Of a stretch of DNA of 64,000 bases, positions 26,436 through 37,200 are shown piece after piece. Numbering within the stretch: position 1 is the stretch's first letter; every line of letters starts with the position of its first letter. A program made the translations under genes and the position numbers. The stretch covers positions 868,001 through 932,000 of the forward strand of contig NZ_SZQF01000001.1 of NCBI RefSeq assembly GCF_005869935.1, written 5' to 3'. The notes beneath the pieces are model-generated. The model saw nothing but the letters and a program-made list of their open reading frames with translations. It was not told where the DNA came from and did no database searches. Source of the stretch: Winogradskyella algicola. Lineage in GTDB: Bacteria; Bacteroidota; Bacteroidia; Flavobacteriales; Flavobacteriaceae.

Positions 26436-27413
26436 ATGAAGACAATTCAATTTAGAGAAGCTATTGCTGAAGCCATGAGCGAAGAAATGCGCAGAGATGA
26501 GAGCATTTATCTTATGGGTGAAGAGGTTGCAGAATATAATGGTGCCTACAAAGCATCAAAAGGCATGTTAGATGAGTTTGGACCTAAGCGTGTTATAGAT
26601 ACACCAATTGCAGAGCTTGGTTTTGCAGGTATAGCAATAGGTTCTACAATGACTGGCAATCGTCCAATTGTGGAGTATATGACATTTAACTTCTCTTTAG
26701 TTGGTATTGATCAAATTATAAATAACGCAGCAAAAATTAGACAAATGTCTGGCGGACAGTTTAAATGTCCGATTGTGTTTAGAGGACCAACGGCATCTGC
26801 AGGCCAGCTAGCAGCAACACACTCACAAGCCTTTGAAAGTTGGTTTGCTAATACACCAGGTCTTAAAGTAGTAGTCCCATCAAATCCTTATGACGCTAAA
26901 GGGCTTTTAAAATCAGCAATAAGGGATGACGATCCTGTTATTTTTATGGAAAGTGAACAAATGTATGGCGATAAAGGAGAAGTGCCAGAAGGTGAATACA
27001 CTATTCCATTAGGTGTAGCAGATATTAAAAGAGAAGGTACGGATGTAACTATAGTATCTTTTGGTAAAATAATAAAAGAAGCCTATAAAGCCGCTGATCA
27101 ACTTGACAAAGAAGGGATTTCTTGTGAAATTATTGACCTGAGAACAGTACGTCCTATGGATAGAAAAGCTATTGTTGACTCGGTGAAGAAAACGAATCGT
27201 CTTGTAGTGTTAGAAGAAGCTTGGCCTTTTGGTAATGTAGCTACAGAAATTACATACTTAGTACAATCTGAAGCATTTGATTATCTAGATGCACCAGTTG
27301 TAAAAATTAATACGGCAGATACACCTGCACCATATTCACCAGTACTTTTAGAAGAGTGGTTGCCTAATAGCGACGACGTTGTAAAAGCGGTGAAAAAAGT
27401 AATGTATAAGTAA
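26436..27413 (+). CDS. pdhB: Pyruvate dehydrogenase E1 component, beta subunit
   Basis: Beta subunit of the thiamine-dependent E1 of a 2-oxo acid dehydrogenase complex, most like pyruvate dehydrogenase. 325 residues with the N-terminal block QFREAIAEAMSEEMRRDE, MGEEVAEYNGAYKASKG, the FRGPTASAGQLAATHSQAFE region, and the C-terminal transketolase domain (LRTVRPMD, LEEAWPFGNVATEI). The alpha subunit gene is not adjacent, so the complex is encoded at separate loci. A branched-chain complex subunit cannot be fully excluded but fits less well. Confidence 0.92.
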   Translation: MKTIQFREAIAEAMSEEMRRDESIYLMGEEVAEYNGAYKASKGMLDEFGPKRVIDTPIAELGFAGIAIGSTMTGNRPIVEYMTFNFSLVGIDQIINNAAKIRQMSGGQFKCPIVFRGPTASAGQLAATHSQAFESWFANTPGLKVVVPSNPYDAKGLLKSAIRDDDPVIFMESEQMYGDKGEVPEGEYTIPLGVADIKREGTDVTIVSFGKIIKEAYKAADQLDKEGISCEIIDLRTVRPMDRKAIVDSVKKTNRLVVLEEAWPFGNVATEITYLVQSEAFDYLDAPVVKINTADTPAPYSPVLLEEWLPNSDDVVKAVKKVMYK

Positions 27414-27502
27414 ATAAACCGCAGTTTTCTGCGTTAAATAAACTTCATTAATAACCAAAAACTAATTTTAGCATGGTTGTTGATGAAGTTTATTGTTTCA
27501 AT

Positions 27503-30013
27503 ATGAAGTTAAAACTATTCTTTGCCCTCTTTATTGTTTTCTTAGCCTCTGCTTTTGCCCAAACAAAAGTTAGTGGTTATGTTTTTGATGTAAACGATGA
27601 GCCAATTCCTTTTGCAAATGTGGTTTTTAAGGGATCAACAGAGGGTACCATTACCAACGAAGACGGACGGTTTTATCTAGAGTCAGACGAAACATGGGAA
27701 GCTTTACTGGTGTCGTTTGTTGGTTATGAGGTTTTAGAATATCCACTCCCAAAAAAAATAAATTACAACCTTAGATTTGTGCTTAAGGAAGAGGCCGAGT
27801 CTTTAAAAGAAGTGGTTATAGTTAGTGGCAAACAATCAAAAAAAGCCTCTGAAAATCCTGCAATTCGTATTCTGCAGAAAATTTGGGAACGTAAACGGCA
27901 AAATGGTCTTAGCCAGTTTAACCAATATGAGTACGACCAATACGAGAAAGTTGAATTTGATCTTAACACCATAGATAGTGCACTTATTAAAAGTAAACTA
28001 TTTAAAGGTATGGAATTTGTTTTTGAAGAGGTTGATACATCTTCAGTAACAGGTAAAACCTATCTGCCAATTTTTTTAAATGAATCTGTAAAGAAAGTTT
28101 ATGGTGATAATTTGCGCAACGAAAAACGTGAAGATTTAGTAGGGAACAAAAACTCTGGCTTTAGTAACAATCAGGTGATTATCGATTTTATTGATGATTT
28201 ATATTCAGACTATAATATCTACGATAATTATTTAAAGTTTTTCGATAAGAGTTTTGTAAGTCCTTTGAGTCGTACAGGGATTCAAACGTATAACTACGTA
28301 CTATCAGATAGTGCACTTATAGATAACAAGTGGTGTTATAATATCATTTACTATCCAAGACGGAAAAATGAATTGACTTTTAAAGGAGATTTTTGGGTTA
28401 ACGATTCTACTTATGCCATAAAGGAAATTAATCTTCAAGCATCTAAAAGCGCAAACATTAACTGGGTAAAGGAAATTTATATAGAACAAGAATTTGAAGT
28501 GCTTAATGATTCAGTTTTTCTTATAAAACGTGATTATTTTTTATCGGACTTTGCCTTAAATAAGAAGGAAAAATCCCGTGGAGTTTATGGTAAACGTACT
28601 ACGTTGTACGACAACTATAAGTTTAACCAACCTAAGGATGAAAAATTCTATGATAAGGTCGTTTATAACTATGACGAAGATGTCTATAACAGAGAAGATG
28701 ATTTCTGGGAAAAGAATAGACTAGAAGCCTTAAACAAAGACGAAAAAGGTGTTTACAAAATGTTAGACACTTTAAAAACAGTCAAGAAGTTTAAAAGGCT
28801 ATATAATTTGGGAAGTATACTTGCCTCAGGTTATATAGAATTTCCAAGTATTAATTTCGATTATGGTCCAATTTTTTCAACATTCGGATTTAATGAGGTT
28901 GAAGGCTTACGTCTCAGAACTGGTGGACGTACTTATTTTGGTCCAAACGATTTGTGGAGGCTAGAGGGTTTTTTGGCTTATGGCTTTAGAGACGATAAGT
29001 TTAAATACGGAATTTCAGGTAAATGGCTTTTAGATAAACGGAGTCGTCTCACTATCTTTGGTGGTAATAGAAGAGATGTTGAACAGATAGGAGCAAGTCT
29101 TACGAGTTCTACCGACGTTTTAGGTAGAAGTTTAGCTTCTAGTGCTGTTTTTACGGCTGGAGCTAATGACAAATTAACCAATATTAATTTAACCAATTTA
29201 GGATTTTCAATTGAGCCTTCGCGGAATTTTGAAGTTCGTTTAGATGGAAGCTTTAGAACTTTAAGGTCAGCATCGCCAACATTTAGTTTAGATTATAATG
29301 ATCCTGAATCTTCAACAGGGATTTCATCAGAAATCAAACAATTTGAAAGTAGATTAGCATTATCCTATTTCCCTAAGCGTGAAATGACAGGTTTTGGAGT
29401 AGAGCGAAAGGAGAAAAATGATGATTTCGCCAGACTTTTTGCACAAATTACACGTGGAGATCGAGATTGGTTTGACAGTGATTTTGATTATACCAAAGTG
29501 CAATTCTCTTACATACAGCCATGGCAAGTTGGCGGATTTGGTCGTTTGGTAACGTCAATTGAAGCTGGTAAAACTTTCGGTGAAGTGCCTTTAGGGTTGC
29601 TAAGTGTTGTGCCAGGTAATCAAACATATTTTTCAATTTATAATACATTCTCTCAACTCGACTTTTATGAGTTTGTAACAGATACGTATACTTCTGTTCA
29701 TTTAGAGCACAATTTTAATGGTCGTTTATTTTCACGTATACCATTCTTAAAAAAGTATAACCTTAGAGCTATTGTTGGGCTTCGAGGTGTTTGGGGAGAG
29801 TTATCCGATGAAAACATTGCATTAAGCACAACAGGGAATCCTGTGGAGTTTCCACTTGTGGCACCAAATACGCGTATGTATTATGAATATAGTGTGGGTG
29901 TAGCCAACATTTTCAAAATTTTAAGGATAGACTTCAATTTTAGAGGTAATTATTTAGATAATCCAGATGCCAGACGCTTTGGTATAACAGGTAGTTTTGG
30001 ATTCTATTTTTAA
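27503..30013 (+). CDS. DUF5686 outer-membrane protein with carboxypeptidase-like regulatory domain
   Basis: 836-residue outer-membrane protein. I chose the ATG at 27503 because it opens a signal peptide (MKLKLFFALFIVFLASAFAQ); the upstream in-frame start at 27473 adds ten polar residues. A CarboxypepD_reg-like beta domain (about 21-105: VSGYVFDVNDEPIPFANVVF) is followed by the DUF5686 region and a long C-terminal beta-barrel rich in alternating aromatic residues, ending GITGSFGFYF. Function is unknown; the architecture suggests a surface barrel not energised in the usual TonB way. It follows pdhB by about 90 bp. Confidence 0.85.
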   Translation: MKLKLFFALFIVFLASAFAQTKVSGYVFDVNDEPIPFANVVFKGSTEGTITNEDGRFYLESDETWEALLVSFVGYEVLEYPLPKKINYNLRFVLKEEAESLKEVVIVSGKQSKKASENPAIRILQKIWERKRQNGLSQFNQYEYDQYEKVEFDLNTIDSALIKSKLFKGMEFVFEEVDTSSVTGKTYLPIFLNESVKKVYGDNLRNEKREDLVGNKNSGFSNNQVIIDFIDDLYSDYNIYDNYLKFFDKSFVSPLSRTGIQTYNYVLSDSALIDNKWCYNIIYYPRRKNELTFKGDFWVNDSTYAIKEINLQASKSANINWVKEIYIEQEFEVLNDSVFLIKRDYFLSDFALNKKEKSRGVYGKRTTLYDNYKFNQPKDEKFYDKVVYNYDEDVYNREDDFWEKNRLEALNKDEKGVYKMLDTLKTVKKFKRLYNLGSILASGYIEFPSINFDYGPIFSTFGFNEVEGLRLRTGGRTYFGPNDLWRLEGFLAYGFRDDKFKYGISGKWLLDKRSRLTIFGGNRRDVEQIGASLTSSTDVLGRSLASSAVFTAGANDKLTNINLTNLGFSIEPSRNFEVRLDGSFRTLRSASPTFSLDYNDPESSTGISSEIKQFESRLALSYFPKREMTGFGVERKEKNDDFARLFAQITRGDRDWFDSDFDYTKVQFSYIQPWQVGGFGRLVTSIEAGKTFGEVPLGLLSVVPGNQTYFSIYNTFSQLDFYEFVTDTYTSVHLEHNFNGRLFSRIPFLKKYNLRAIVGLRGVWGELSDENIALSTTGNPVEFPLVAPNTRMYYEYSVGVANIFKILRIDFNFRGNYLDNPDARRFGITGSFGFYF

Positions 30014-30127
30014 AATACTGACCAAAATCATTTTATAGGAATAATCTGACTGTAATCATTTTCTAATTATGCTTGACCTTATATATTTAGAGTATTAAAA
30101 TGTTATTAATCTTTAAATATATACGGT

Positions 30128-30991
30128 ATGAAAACACTAGTAAAATTTTTAGCAATGTTGCTATTTGTTACAGCTTTTGTGGCATGTAGTGATGACGATG
30201 ATAATCCACCAGTTATTATAAATGATATCATGGTGGTTCACAATTCAAACACTGGGATATTCTCAGCAATAAATGTTAATGACGGAAGTTTAACTTCACT
30301 TGGCTCTTTTTCGTATAACGGTGAAGTATTAGAAGGTCTGAGAGATATAGTTTATAATCCAGATAATAATACCATTTATGCAAGTTCTCGATCCAATTCA
30401 AATAATGGAGCTATTTTTTCTATAGATCCTTCAACACTAGAAGCGACGATGCTTAACGATAATTTAGACGATGATTGGTATGCTATACCAGGTTTAGAAC
30501 TGTTTAATAATCAATTAATTGGTACCGTGTATTGGGATGATTATGATAATTCGCAAGCAAATGAAGGTTTAATTTGGTTAAATCAAGATGGTTCTTTTAA
30601 TAATTTTGAACCTCTATTATGGCAAGGAAACGATTTAGATTTATATGAAGGAATGGGAATTGAGTACACCAGCAATGGTACTGAGCTATTGATAACCAGA
30701 TACGATGAGGTTATAGTTTCTAATTTAAATGGTGAGGTTATGGAAATAATCGAGTTGGATGAAGTAAACTTTCCTAATGATGAATATTTAGATGGAATAA
30801 GAACACTAGAAACAAGTGAATATGGTGTAATTTATGGTATTGATAGATACAATCATTTTGGTCGTATAGATTTAACTGTTGGTTCACCAGTAGGGACTTT
30901 TACATACATTACTACTTTAACTCCACAAGATGACAAATACGTAGCATTATCTTTAATACCAGAAAATATTTTTGATCAAATACCTCAGTAA
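30128..30991 (+). CDS. Putative beta-propeller-like lipoprotein
   Basis: 287-residue lipoprotein (signal peptide MKTLVKFLAMLLFVTAFVAC, then an Asp-rich start SDDDD). The mature sequence has repeated short blocks such as DIVYNPDNNTIYAS, LEGLRD and TIYASSRSN, reminiscent of a beta-propeller of the YncE/SMP-30 type. No catalytic motif was recognised. It is a single gene ended by a strong terminator. Function unknown. Confidence 0.72.
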   Translation: MKTLVKFLAMLLFVTAFVACSDDDDNPPVIINDIMVVHNSNTGIFSAINVNDGSLTSLGSFSYNGEVLEGLRDIVYNPDNNTIYASSRSNSNNGAIFSIDPSTLEATMLNDNLDDDWYAIPGLELFNNQLIGTVYWDDYDNSQANEGLIWLNQDGSFNNFEPLLWQGNDLDLYEGMGIEYTSNGTELLITRYDEVIVSNLNGEVMEIIELDEVNFPNDEYLDGIRTLETSEYGVIYGIDRYNHFGRIDLTVGSPVGTFTYITTLTPQDDKYVALSLIPENIFDQIPQ

Positions 30992-31000
30992 TTTGGTATT

Positions 31001-31034
31001 AAAAAAAGGAAGTCAAAAAGTACTTCCTTTTTTT
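31001..31034 (+). terminator. Terminator after the propeller-like lipoprotein
   Basis: 13-bp perfect stem AAAAAAAGGAAGT/ACTTCCTTTTTTT (31001-31013 with 31022-31034), an 8-nt loop and further T residues. Confidence 0.9.
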
Positions 31035-31093
31035 TTATCTCTATTCCATAGGTATTAATAATTTTCTAAGTAGGTCTAGTTAGGACGAAGTTA

Positions 31094-31101
31094 TATATTT
31101 G
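31094..31101 (+). promoter_or_regulatory. -7 element for ppa
   Basis: TATATTTG matches TAnnTTTG exactly and lies 15-21 bp before the two candidate start codons of the pyrophosphatase gene. Confidence 0.5.
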
Positions 31102-31115
31102 CACCTAATAAGTAT

Positions 31116-31649
31116 ATGATAATGACAAAAGAACAACAATTAACCTTTGACGTTTTAATAGAAATTCCAAAAGGAAGCCGTAATAAGTATGAATATGATT
31201 TTGAGTTGAAGAAAATCCGTTTCGATAGGATGCTGTTTTCATCAATGATGTATCCTGGTGATTATGGATTTGTTCCAAAGACATTAGCTTTGGATGGTGA
31301 CCCTTTAGACGTACTGGTCTTAGGTCATGAGCCAACATTTCCAATGTGTGTAATGGAGGTGAAACCTATTGGTGTGTTTCATATGGCTGACGAAAAAGGT
31401 CCTGACGAAAAAGTGGTTTGTGTTCCTGTATCAGATCCAATTTGGAGTTTAAAGGAAGATATAAGCGATCTTAACCCTCATCGATTAGATGAGATAACAC
31501 ATTTTTTTCAAGTTTATAAGGACTTAGAAAAGAAAAAAGTTGACGTAGGTGGTTGGGGAGATGCAGAAGAAGCTCGAGATATTGTAAAAAAATGTATTGA
31601 GCGTTATAATGACAGCCATCATAAATCTAACGGAGATTTTACGATATAG
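31116..31649 (+). CDS. ppa: Inorganic pyrophosphatase (family I)
   Basis: Soluble cytoplasmic enzyme hydrolysing pyrophosphate. 177 residues (or 175 from the second ATG at 31122). Conserved blocks are IEIPKGSRNKYEYD, MMYPGDYGFVPKT, the metal-binding DGDPLDVLVLG and the later KVVCVPVSDP. The membrane pyrophosphatase gene follows 120 bp downstream, separated by a terminator and its own -7 element, so the two forms are neighbours but probably separately transcribed. Confidence 0.95.
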   Translation: MIMTKEQQLTFDVLIEIPKGSRNKYEYDFELKKIRFDRMLFSSMMYPGDYGFVPKTLALDGDPLDVLVLGHEPTFPMCVMEVKPIGVFHMADEKGPDEKVVCVPVSDPIWSLKEDISDLNPHRLDEITHFFQVYKDLEKKKVDVGGWGDAEEARDIVKKCIERYNDSHHKSNGDFTI

Positions 31650-31672
31650 TTAAATCTTGGCTTTAAATGTAT

Positions 31673-31703
31673 AAACCCTTTTACATTGACAGTAAAAGGG
31701 TTT
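31673..31703 (+). terminator. Terminator after ppa
   Basis: 12-bp stem AAACCCTTTTAC/GTAAAAGGGTTT (31673-31684 with 31692-31703) and a 7-nt loop, followed by TTTC. Confidence 0.85.
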
Positions 31704-31723
31704 TTCTATTAACATTAATTTAC

Positions 31724-31731
31724 TACTTTTG
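31724..31731 (+). promoter_or_regulatory. -7 element for the membrane pyrophosphatase gene
   Basis: TACTTTTG matches the consensus TAnnTTTG exactly, 39 bp before the start codon. Confidence 0.5.
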
Positions 31732-31769
31732 CCCAGTTTTGAAAGCGAATAACTAATCTCAATAAATAT

Positions 31770-34169
31770 ATGGAATCAAATATGATTTTTGTACCAATGG
31801 CACTAGCAATCGTAGGATTGCTTTTTATGTTTGTGAAAATGTCATGGGTAAAAAAGCAAAATGCAGGAAATGAAAAAATGCAAAACATATCAAAAGCAAT
31901 TAAAGAAGGTGCTCTTGCCTTTTTAGGAGCTGAGTATCGTTTATTGCTGGTATTTGTAATTATAGCATCAGCTGCACTATTCGGAATATCCCAGGTTGTA
32001 GATACAACAAGCGTAATGATTATTCCTGCTTTTATTATAGGTGCTGTTTTTTCTGCACTGGCAGGTAATGTAGGTATGCGTATTGCTACAGAAGCAAATG
32101 CACGTACTGCAGAAGCAGCAAAAACAAGTTTGCCACATGCTTTAAAAGTATCTTTTGGTGGTGGTACAGTAATGGGACTTGGTGTAGCTGGTCTAGCAGT
32201 TTTAGGTTTAAGTTTATTATTCTTTATCTTCTTAGGTCAATTCATGACTGAAGGTGGAAATTTCTATAACGAAATGACAGTTGTTTTAGAAACCTTAGCA
32301 GGTTTCTCTTTAGGTGCTGAATCAATTGCATTATTTGCTAGAGTTGGTGGAGGTATCTACACCAAAGCAGCAGATGTAGGTGCTGACTTAGTAGGTAAGG
32401 TCGAAGCTGGTATCCCAGAAGATGATCCTCGTAACCCAGCGACTATAGCAGATAACGTTGGAGATAATGTTGGTGACGTTGCTGGTATGGGAGCAGATTT
32501 ATTTGGTTCTTATGTTGCAACAGTATTAGCAGCAATGGTATTAGGAAACTATGTAATTAAAGATATGTCTGCGACAACTCAGTTTACAGATGCATTTAAT
32601 AACATGGGACCAATCTTACTACCTTTAGTAATAGCTGGTGTTGGTATATTAGCTTCAATCATAGGAACATTCTTAGTGAGAATTTCTTCAAACGATGCTA
32701 AAGAAGCTCAGGTTCAAAGAGCCCTAGATATGGGTAATTGGGTATCGATAGGAATTACTGCTGTTGCAAGTTGGTTCTTAATCCGTTGGATGCTTCCAAT
32801 GACTATGGAAATGAAATTTTTCGGTGAGGGAGTAAAAATGATTCCTTCTCGTCACGTATTCTATGCAGCAATGATTGGATTGGCTGTTGGCGCTTTAATC
32901 TCTATGGTTACAGCATATTATACATCTTTAGGTAAAAAACCAGTTTTAGATATTGTTAAAAATAGTTCTACAGGTGCTGCAACGAATATTATCGCAGGTT
33001 TAGCTGTAGGTATGAAATCTACATTCTTATCTGTAATCTTATTTGCAGCTGCAATTTATGGGTCTTATGCCTTGGCAGGATTTTATGGTGTAGCTTTAGC
33101 TGCTTCTGCTATGATGGCTACAACAGCAATGCAGTTAGCTATTGATGCTTTTGGACCTATTGCAGATAATGCAGGTGGAGTTGCTGAGATGAGCGAGTTA
33201 GAACCTCACGTTCGTGAGCGTACAGATATTTTAGATTCTGTTGGTAATACAACAGCTGCTGTAGGTAAAGGTTTTGCTATTGCTTCTGCTGCCTTAACAG
33301 CTTTAGCACTGTTTGCTGCTTATGTTACGTTTACAGGTATTGATGGTATTAATATTTTCAAGGCTGATGTGTTAGCAATGTTGTTTGTTGGTGGAATGAT
33401 TCCGGTAATCTTCTCTGCTTTGGCAATGCAATCTGTAGGTAAAGCTGCAATGGAAATGGTACAAGAGGTACGTCGCCAGTTTAAAGAAATTCCTGGTATT
33501 ATGGAAGGAACTGGGACACCAGAATATGCGAAGTGTGTAGATATTTCTACAAAAGCAGCATTAAGAGAAATGTTATTGCCAGGTCTTATCACTATAATAA
33601 CTCCAGTAATCATTGGTTTAGTTTTTGGTGCAGAACCATTAGGTGGTTACATGGCAGGTGTTTGTGTAAGTGGTGTAATGTGGGCAATCTTTCAAAACAA
33701 CGCAGGAGGAGCTTGGGATAACGCTAAAAAGTCTTTTGAAGCAGGTGTAGAAATTAATGGGGAAATGACTTACAAAGGTTCTGATGCTCATAAGGCTGCT
33801 GTAACTGGTGATACTGTTGGTGATCCTTTTAAGGATACTTCTGGACCTTCTATGAACATTTTAATTAAATTAACGTGTTTAGTAGGTTTAGTAATTGCTC
33901 CAATTTTAGGAGGACATACTTCTGAAAAAGGTTTGGTTAATAACGAAGATGAAGTTTCTATAGAAATGACAATTGAATCTAAAGACATGGCTAAAGCTAC
34001 AGTAAACTATTCTACTATTAAAAACGGTGAAAAGGTTTCTGAAGTTATAATTTTTGAAGGCACTGAAGCTGAAGTAAAAAAAGAACTAGATGCTTTTGAA
34101 GCAAGTGTAAAAAGTAAAGCTGATAATGTCGAAAAAGTAATAGAAAACATTAACATAACTAAAGAGTAA
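31770..34169 (+). CDS. hppA: K+-dependent membrane-bound proton-pumping pyrophosphatase
   Basis: Multi-pass inner-membrane pump coupling pyrophosphate hydrolysis to ion export. 799 residues. The pyrophosphate-binding blocks [20 protein letters not shown] and [20 protein letters not shown] are intact. [17 protein letters not shown] carries the Ala typical of K+-dependent enzymes instead of Lys. The semi-conserved gate Glu expected at 246 (GADLFE) is Gly here, while residue 184, Ser in many Na+ pumps, is Glu (GFSLGAES). I recall this swap in Flavobacterium-type H+-pumps. About 70 soluble residues follow the last helix (after GGHTSEKG), an unusual charged tail. Ion choice is inferred. Confidence 0.93.
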   Translation: MESNMIFVPMALAIVGLLFMFVKMSWVKKQNAGNEKMQNISKAIKEGALAFLGAEYRLLLVFVIIASAALFGISQVVDTTSVMIIPAFIIGAVFSALAGNVGMRIATEANARTAEAAKTSLPHALKVSFGGGTVMGLGVAGLAVLGLSLLFFIFLGQFMTEGGNFYNEMTVVLETLAGFSLGAESIALFARVGGGIYTKAADVGADLVGKVEAGIPEDDPRNPATIADNVGDNVGDVAGMGADLFGSYVATVLAAMVLGNYVIKDMSATTQFTDAFNNMGPILLPLVIAGVGILASIIGTFLVRISSNDAKEAQVQRALDMGNWVSIGITAVASWFLIRWMLPMTMEMKFFGEGVKMIPSRHVFYAAMIGLAVGALISMVTAYYTSLGKKPVLDIVKNSSTGAATNIIAGLAVGMKSTFLSVILFAAAIYGSYALAGFYGVALAASAMMATTAMQLAIDAFGPIADNAGGVAEMSELEPHVRERTDILDSVGNTTAAVGKGFAIASAALTALALFAAYVTFTGIDGINIFKADVLAMLFVGGMIPVIFSALAMQSVGKAAMEMVQEVRRQFKEIPGIMEGTGTPEYAKCVDISTKAALREMLLPGLITIITPVIIGLVFGAEPLGGYMAGVCVSGVMWAIFQNNAGGAWDNAKKSFEAGVEINGEMTYKGSDAHKAAVTGDTVGDPFKDTSGPSMNILIKLTCLVGLVIAPILGGHTSEKGLVNNEDEVSIEMTIESKDMAKATVNYSTIKNGEKVSEVIIFEGTEAEVKKELDAFEASVKSKADNVEKVIENINITKE

Positions 34170-34191
34170 ACTTTAGTTAAAATTCATTTTG

Positions 34192-34215
34192 AAAAGCACC
34201 TCTTGAGGTGCTTTT
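34192..34215 (+). terminator. Terminator after hppA
   Basis: 11-bp perfect stem AAAAGCACCTC/GAGGTGCTTTT with a 2-nt TT loop as counted (34192-34202 with 34205-34215), followed by T-rich DNA. In the folded RNA the innermost pair would open to give a 4-nt loop. Confidence 0.88.
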
Positions 34216-34298
34216 TGTTTTACGATATAGTAACCTCTATCTAACAAGCTGAGATTAATTGAATAGTAATTTTACTTAAATTAAATTAATCCAGCTTT

Positions 34299-37200
34299 AT
34301 GAAAAAAAATACCCTCTCAAAAATCAAGGGTTTTACCCTTATTTTGTTTTTAGTTTCTAGTGCAGTTTCGGTTGCACAGAATTTCGAATTACAGCTATTA
34401 CATTATTCAGATGTTGACGGTAATGAGGAAAGTGCCCTTGATGCCGTAGATGAGTTCTCGGCACTTATCAACTACTTTCAAAACGATCCTAACTATGGCA
34501 GTAATACACTAACTGTTACCTCTGGAGACCTCATTATACCAGGACCGCGTTTTTATGCTGCAGAAAACACAACTGTTCGCTCACTATCTGGTAGCAATGA
34601 GCCTGGTCATTTAGACATTGCTTTTGCCAATGCTTTTGGTGTAGATGCATCTGCCTTCGGAAATCACGAATTCGATCAAGGCCCTGGAGAACTTTTTGAT
34701 GCTGCGTTTAGTAGCGAGTCCTCCAATGGAGTAACCTTTCCAGGATCTACTTTTCCCTGGTTGGCATCCAATATTGATTTTTCTGCAGATGGAGATTTTT
34801 CTGGTGTTATAGGTGCCGATGGTGAAAATATTTCCAATCTTAGTAGTCAAGTGGCCAAATATGCCCTAGCAACTGTAAATGGAGAGACTATCGGTATTGT
34901 AGGTGCAGTCGTGCCTAGCTTTCCAGATATTACCTCGCTTGGTAGTTTAACTATATCACCCATGCCAGGCTCAAGTGTAGCACAATTAGCTGCGGAGATT
35001 CAAATTAGTGTGGATGCACTTGAAGCTCTTGGAGTAAACAAAATTATTCTTTTAGCACATATGCAGTCCATAAGTATTGAAAAGCAATTAGCTACACTTT
35101 TAGATGGAGTAGATGTTATTGTGGCTGGTGGCTCTAACACACGTATGGGTGATAGCAACGATACTTTATTTAGTAATACTTTAGTTACGGACAACGCATT
35201 TAGCGAGCCTTATCCGTTTCAAACTAGTGATGCATCAGGTAATCCTGTTTTGGTTGTCAATGTTGACGGAGATTATAAATATTTAGGACGACTCGTTGTT
35301 GAATTTGATATTAATGGAGTAATAGATATCACCGCACTAGATAATACACTAAATGGTGCTTACCCAGCTAACGAGTCCTTCATAAATGCAATAGGTGCAA
35401 CCCCAAATTCTACGGTTGTTGCACTAAGAGATGCGGTACAAGGCGTCATCAGTGCGCAGTACAATAATATTGTTGGATATTCTAGCGTATATCTCGATGG
35501 CAGACGATCTCAAGTAAGAACGCAAGAAACTAATTTAGGTAATCTTACTGCAGATGCTAATTTGTGGTATGCCAACCTGCTTAATCCCTTAACCGATGCT
35601 CCTGTAGATGTTTCACTCAAAAATGGTGGTGGCTTAAGAACCGAAATCGGTTCTGCTCTGCTTCCTGCAGGTTCTAATGATCCTAATGATATTGTTTTTT
35701 CACCTCCAGCTAACAATGGCGTTTCCGAAGGCCACCTGAGAGCGACACTTCGTTTTGATAATGGACTTGTAAGATTAACTTTAACAGCAGATGAACTTGT
35801 TGATATAATTGAGCATGGTCTAGCTCAAGTGGCTCCAGGTGCTACGCCAGGACGTTTTCCGCAAGTTGGTGGTATGAGCTTTGTTTACAATCCTAACCAG
35901 CCCGCTGGTAACAGGCTAGTGAGTTTGGTGGTTGATAGAGGAGATACTAACCCAATGAACGATGTTGTTGTCGTCGAAAACGGAATAAACGTTGCACCAA
36001 CAGGAACAACTTTTAATATGGTGACCTTAAACTTTTTGGCTAATGGCGGCGACAGCTATCCATTTGCTGCTTTGAGTGCGCCAAACAGAATCAACTACTA
36101 CAGCGGTACTGGTTTTGGTGAAACTGTAGATTTTCCAGATGCAGACTTAGCCAACGATCCAGGTTTCAACGGTACGTTTAGTTATACGGGTAGCGAGCAA
36201 GATGCTGTTGCAGAGTTTATGTCCACCTTTCACCCAGATAATACTTCTGCATACGACCTCGCGGAGACAAGTGCGGATCTCGATACTAGGATTGTCATTG
36301 CACAGCCAAATTTAGAGGTTACAGAAATTTTTTCAGGACAATCAGGAACCGATTTAACCGAAGACTGGTTCGAGATTCACAACACAGGCAGTGCGGCTTG
36401 GGTATCTGGTACTGATTCTGATTTATTCTATGACGATGAGTCTGCCGATGCCACGACTGCAGATTTAATTCAAGGCATTAGCGATATTCAGCCTGGTGAG
36501 CGTGTAATTATATTAATCACAGATAATGCCGCAGGTGAAGTAGCTAATTTTTCGACAGTTTGGTCAGAAGTTGTAGACCTAACAGGTATTGAAATAGGTT
36601 TCACTGATGGTTCTGGCCTAGGTGGTGGTGGAGATGCTGTTACACTTTGGCTTGGTGATCCGTTAACAACATCACCTATTACTATCGCGTCTTACCCAGA
36701 TACTTCTGCAAACGATGGGCAATCATATGACTTAGAGCTGGCAGCTTTTAGTATAGTAGGAAATGCGAGCAACGCAACTGTTACACAGGCTTTAGGCGGA
36801 AGCGCTAATGATGTTCCAAATATTGCTTCTCCAGGAAATGTACTACCTACCGATCCTGTCTTTACAATCACTGAAATATTTCCAGGTCAAGAAGGTGATG
36901 ACCTCACAGCAGACTGGTTCGAAATTAGAAATGATGGTGCAGTAGCATGGACATCAGGCGTTAATGATGATTTATTTTATGATGACGAATCGGCAGATGC
37001 TACGACAGCAGACCTTATTCAAGGGATTTCTAGTATTCCTGCTGGTGGCTACGCTATTGTGTTGGTTACAGACAATGCAGGAGGTGAAGTCAGTACGTTT
37101 ATAAACATTTGGAGTGAAGTCTTGGATTTATTTGGTGTTGCTATTGGTTTTACTGATGGTGCTGGCCTTGGCGGAGGAGGTGATGCTGTAAATATTTGGT

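Noticed and set aside
27415-27440. Hairpin-like AACCGCAG...CTGCGTT after pdhB
   Set aside because: The stem has a bulge and no T-run follows, so it is not called as a terminator.
27473-27502. Ten-codon N-terminal extension of the DUF5686 protein
   Set aside because: The Met at 27503 directly precedes a good signal peptide.
34392-35160. Apparent loss of metal-binding residues in the 5'-nucleotidase domain (SDVDG, GGSNT instead of DxH, GHSH)
   Set aside because: I recall the same variants in a whole subfamily that carries the choice-of-anchor I module, so this looks like a subfamily trait and not pseudogenisation.
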